A DNA stretch of 13,505 bases, from NCBI GenBank assembly GCA_018713755.1, contig DVOG01000182.1, forward strand, positions 1-13,505. Direction: 5' to 3'. The stretch's first letter is position 1. Each line of letters starts with the position of its first letter. This document shows positions 10,661 through 13,505 of this stretch, in pieces. The DNA is from Candidatus Spyradosoma merdigallinarum (lineage in GTDB: Bacteria > Verrucomicrobiota > Verrucomicrobiia > Opitutales > UBA953). Under the pieces are notes generated by a model. It was not told where the DNA came from, did not search any database, and was given only the letters and a program-made list of their open reading frames with translations. The translations under genes and the position numbers were made by a program.

Positions 10661-13471
10661 ATGGCAACGGAACTCAGAGACACGTTGAACCTTCCCGTGA
10701 CGGATTTCCCGATGCGGGCGAACCTCACCGCGCGCGAACCGAAACGCATCGCGTTCTGGGAAAAAACCGGCCTCTACCGCCGCCTTCAGGAAAAAAACGC
10801 GGGAACGGGAAAGCTTTTCGTGCTGCACGACGGTCCGCCGTTCACGAACGGAGACGTCCACATCGGCACCGCGCTGAACAAGCTGCTCAAGGACATCATC
10901 ATGCGCTACAAGACGATGCGCGGCTTCCGCGTGCCCTACGTTCCCGGCTGGGACTGCCACGGGCTGCCCATCGAGCACAAGGTGATGAAGGAGCTCCACG
11001 CCAAGGCGAAAACGCTCTCGCCGCTCGAAATCCGCCGCGCCTGCGCCGAATTTTCCGAAACCTTCATTGAAAAGCAGCGCGCGCAGTTCCGCCGCCTCGG
11101 CATTCTCGCGGATTGGGCCGCGGAATACAAAACGAAAAATCCCGCCTACGAAGCCGACATTCTGCGCACCTTCGCGAACATGGTCGGGAAAGGCCTCGTC
11201 TACCGCAGCAAAAAGCCGGTCTACTGGTCGATCCCGTGCCGGACGGCGCTCGCCGAGGCGGAAATCGAATACAAAAATCATGTCTCGACCTCGATTTGGG
11301 TCGCGTTCACGCAGGTCGACGCTCCGGAGAAGAACTTCGTCATCTGGACGACGACGCCCTGGACGATTCCCGCGAACGTCGCCGTCGCCGTGCATCCCGA
11401 CCTCGATTACGTCGAAATTTCCTGCGGCGGGAAAATTTACGTCGTCGCCGAAGCGCTCGCGGAAAAATTCATCGCCGACTGCGGGCTCGAAGGCGCCGCC
11501 GTCGTCGCGAAACGCCGCGGGAACACGCTCGAAGGCATCAGGACGCGCCATCCGATCTGCGACCGCGTCTCGCCCGTCGTCTGCGCCGACTACATCACGA
11601 CGGACGCGGGAACGGGTTGCGTCCACACCGCCGGCGGCCACGGGCTCGAAGACTACCAGACCTGCCTTCGCTGCGGCATCGAAATTTACTGCCCGGTCAA
11701 CGACGACGGCGTCTACGAAGACGACGGGCGCGTTCCCGCCGAGCTCGTCGGGCTCAGCGTCCTCGACGCGAACGGAAAATGCCCGGCCAACGAAGGCGTG
11801 CTGCGCCTCCTGGAAAAATCCGGAAAACTTCTCAAGACGGCGAAAATCGAACACCAGTATCCGCATTGCTGGCGCTCGAAAACGCCCGTCATCTTCCGCG
11901 CCATGGGACAATGGTTCGTCGCGCTCGACAAAAACGGCATGCGCGACGAGGCGCTGAAGCAGATCGGCGGCGTCGAGTGGGTGCCCGCCAGCGGCGAAAA
12001 CCGCATCCGCGCCGCCGTCGAAGGCCGCCCGGACTGGTGCATTTCCCGCCAGCGCTCCTGGGGCGTCCCGATTCCCGTTTTCTACGAAAAAGACACGCGC
12101 GAAGCCTTCCTCGACGCGGGCGTCGTCCGCGGAATCGCCGACAAGGTCGCGTCCGCGGGAACGGACATCTGGTTCGCGCAGACGCCGGAGGAACTGCTCG
12201 CGGGCATCGACGTTCCCGCGAACTGGCCGTCGCCGGAAAAATTGGAGAAAGGCGCGGACACGCTCGACGTGTGGATCGACTCCGGATCGTCGAACGCCGC
12301 CGTGCTCAAGCGCAATCCCGAACTGGCGTTCCCGGCGGATCTCTATCTCGAGGGCTCCGACCAGCACCGCGGCTGGTTCCAGTCGTCGCTGTGGACGAGC
12401 GTCGTCAATTTCGGCTGCGCGCCGTACAAGAAAGTCATCACGCACGGCTTCGTCGTCAACGAAGGCACGCGCCAGAAAATCTCCAAGTCCGACGGCAAGC
12501 CGCAGACCGCCGACGGCTACGTTTCCAAATACGGCGCCGACATCGTCCGCCTCTGGATCGCTTCGGAAAACTACCGCAGCGACATCCCGCTTTCCGACGG
12601 CATTCTCGACGCGACCGCGACGCAATACCGCAACATCCGCAACACCATCCGCTACCAGCTTTCCAATCTTTACGACTTCGATCCCGCCAAGGACGCCGTG
12701 CCGTTCGCGGAACTGACGCCGATCGACAAATGGGCGCTCACGAAATTCTCCCGCCTGCTCGCCGACGTCACGAAGTTCTACGAAGACTGCGAATTTCACA
12801 AAGCCTACGCCGCGATCGACGCCTTCACCGTCGAAACGCTCTCGGCGACGTATCACAACATTCTCAAAGACCGCCTTTACACGTTCGCCGCAAACTCGCG
12901 GGAACGCCGCTCCTCGCAGACGGCGATCCGCGCGATGCTCTCCGCCTACCTGAAAATGCTCGCGCCGATGCTCCCGTTCACGACGGACGAGGCGTGGGGC
13001 TATTTCACCGCGGGCGGCGAATACGCGGAGAACTCCGTCCTGCTTCAGGACTGGCCCGCGCCGCGTCCGGAACTCGAGTTCCCGGAAGAAGCGGCGGACT
13101 TCGACGCGCTGCTCGCGCTGCTCGACGACGTGAATCAGAAACTCGACGAACTCCGCTCCGCGAAAGTCATCGGACAGTCGCTCGAAGCCGTCGTTTCGAT
13201 TTCCGCCGATCCTGCCTCTCCCACGTTCGCGCTGCTGAAAAAATACGCGGCGCAGCTCGCGGAAACCTTCATCGTTTCCGAAGTCGTTCTGAAAGAAGCG
13301 CCCGCGGGAACGCCGGTCTCCGTCGACGCCGTCCGCGCCGAATCTCTCGGCTACGTGCGCTGCCCGCGCTCCTGGCGCTGGGTCCCGGAACTCGCCGACG
13401 CGGGAGCGTTCGGCAAAGTCTCGCCGCGCTGCCTCGCCGCGCTCAAGGAAAAATACCCCGCCGCGTTCTGA
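10661..13471 (+). CDS. ileS: Isoleucyl-tRNA synthetase
   Basis: The complete 936-residue class I synthetase charges tRNA-Ile in the cytoplasm. PPFTNGDVHIGTALNK gives the HIGH-type motif as HIGT (His67-Thr70). GWDCHGLPIEHKV follows, the CP1 editing domain has WTTTPWTIPANV and GTGCVHTAGGHGLEDY with the editing His and second Asp kept, and KISKS is at 606-610. Its length is that of the bacterial E. coli-like type (938 residues). The C-terminal zinc site is degenerate: residues 901, 904, 921 and 924 align exactly in spacing with the four E. coli cysteines, but positions 904 and 921 are Ser, in the strings RCPRSWRW and SPRCLAAL. The protein is otherwise intact, so function without this zinc is likely. 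ATG at 10661 gives a normal N-terminus (ATELRDTLNLPVTDFPM). The gene stands alone and diverges from tetR. Confidence 0.98.
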   Translation: MATELRDTLNLPVTDFPMRANLTAREPKRIAFWEKTGLYRRLQEKNAGTGKLFVLHDGPPFTNGDVHIGTALNKLLKDIIMRYKTMRGFRVPYVPGWDCHGLPIEHKVMKELHAKAKTLSPLEIRRACAEFSETFIEKQRAQFRRLGILADWAAEYKTKNPAYEADILRTFANMVGKGLVYRSKKPVYWSIPCRTALAEAEIEYKNHVSTSIWVAFTQVDAPEKNFVIWTTTPWTIPANVAVAVHPDLDYVEISCGGKIYVVAEALAEKFIADCGLEGAAVVAKRRGNTLEGIRTRHPICDRVSPVVCADYITTDAGTGCVHTAGGHGLEDYQTCLRCGIEIYCPVNDDGVYEDDGRVPAELVGLSVLDANGKCPANEGVLRLLEKSGKLLKTAKIEHQYPHCWRSKTPVIFRAMGQWFVALDKNGMRDEALKQIGGVEWVPASGENRIRAAVEGRPDWCISRQRSWGVPIPVFYEKDTREAFLDAGVVRGIADKVASAGTDIWFAQTPEELLAGIDVPANWPSPEKLEKGADTLDVWIDSGSSNAAVLKRNPELAFPADLYLEGSDQHRGWFQSSLWTSVVNFGCAPYKKVITHGFVVNEGTRQKISKSDGKPQTADGYVSKYGADIVRLWIASENYRSDIPLSDGILDATATQYRNIRNTIRYQLSNLYDFDPAKDAVPFAELTPIDKWALTKFSRLLADVTKFYEDCEFHKAYAAIDAFTVETLSATYHNILKDRLYTFAANSRERRSSQTAIRAMLSAYLKMLAPMLPFTTDEAWGYFTAGGEYAENSVLLQDWPAPRPELEFPEEAADFDALLALLDDVNQKLDELRSAKVIGQSLEAVVSISADPASPTFALLKKYAAQLAETFIVSEVVLKEAPAGTPVSVDAVRAESLGYVRCPRSWRWVPELADAGAFGKVSPRCLAALKEKYPAAF

Positions 13472-13505
13472 TTTCGGCGGGAAAAAGCCAACCCGACCAC
13501 GCAAC

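Larger units (their letters stand above)
624..13311. repeat. Dispersed over-represented oligonucleotide CGGGAAC/GTTCCCG (extended form GCGGGAACG)
   Basis: I counted about 65 copies by hand, about 30 as CGGGAAC and 35 as GTTCCCG on the plus strand, from 624 to 13305. Assuming roughly 62 percent GC and independent bases, about three would be expected. Thirteen copies fall in about 0.8 kb of intergenic DNA and 52 in about 12.7 kb of coding DNA. Most copies have G before and G after the core. Example starts are 763, 784, 3453, 3474, 3498, 5313, 5332, 5361, 7935, 7955, 10552 and 10586. The word is not a palindrome and shows no strand preference relative to genes. Function unknown. Confidence 0.9.

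Noticed and set aside
624..13311. The repeated GTTCCCG word as a CRISPR array or transposon-borne repeat
   Set aside because: Copies are irregularly spaced, lie in both orientations and inside conserved genes, and the conserved unit is only seven to nine bases long.
10613..13504. A 963-codon open frame on the minus strand opposite ileS
   Set aside because: The plus strand encodes an intact isoleucyl-tRNA synthetase; the minus frame is a compositional shadow with no recognisable domain.

Overview
The window is about 13.5 kb of GC-rich bacterial chromosome, almost fully packed with genes. No intergenic stretch exceeds about 180 bases, and I see no rRNA, tRNA, CRISPR array, insertion sequence or phage gene. 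A predicted outer-membrane beta-barrel and lspA suggest a diderm envelope. A very large 2-hydroxyacyl-CoA-dehydratase-activator protein points to an anaerobe. The overall style (weak Shine-Dalgarno use, a ROK plus nagB pair, an MtnA/MTI-phosphorylase pair) would suit a gut-type anaerobe of the PVC group such as Victivallales/Lentisphaerota, but the taxon is inference and was not checked against any database.

Layout. Bases 1-678 (minus) are the 5' part of a ROK-family protein that runs off the window. Upstream of it on the same strand is a glucosamine-6-phosphate deaminase homologue (816-1580), so the two look like an amino-sugar operon. Divergent from nagB is a plus-strand run: an MtnA-like methylthioribose-1-phosphate isomerase (1747-2748) overlapping a methylthioadenosine/methylthioinosine phosphorylase (2730-3452), then lspA (3545-4117), a hot-dog thioesterase (4158-4589) and an outer-membrane beta-barrel protein (4586-5305) joined to it by an ATGA overlap. 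A perfect 13-bp inverted repeat with flanking A and T tracts (5353-5384) closes this run and the convergent minus-strand unit. That unit is a 1457-residue fused activase/reductase-like protein (5405-9778) preceded by a TetR-family regulator (9846-10484). Divergent from tetR is a complete isoleucyl-tRNA synthetase gene (10661-13471).

The most unusual signal is not a gene. The non-palindromic 7-mer CGGGAAC/GTTCCCG, usually within GCGGGAACG, occurs about 65 times by my hand count, against about three expected from base composition. It lies on both strands about equally and is roughly four times denser between genes than inside them. Inside genes it imposes atypical codons on Val-Pro-Ala and Ala-Gly-Thr. 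In three intergenic regions it occurs as inverted pairs able to form hairpins, and a truncated copy lies in the terminator arms. It behaves like a genome-wide signal oligonucleotide comparable to DNA uptake sequences or cyanobacterial HIP1, with unknown role.

Other points of interest are an isoleucyl-tRNA synthetase whose C-terminal zinc site has lost two of four cysteines, a NagB homologue with Thr at the usual catalytic Asp position, and three back-to-back palindromes in front of tetR.
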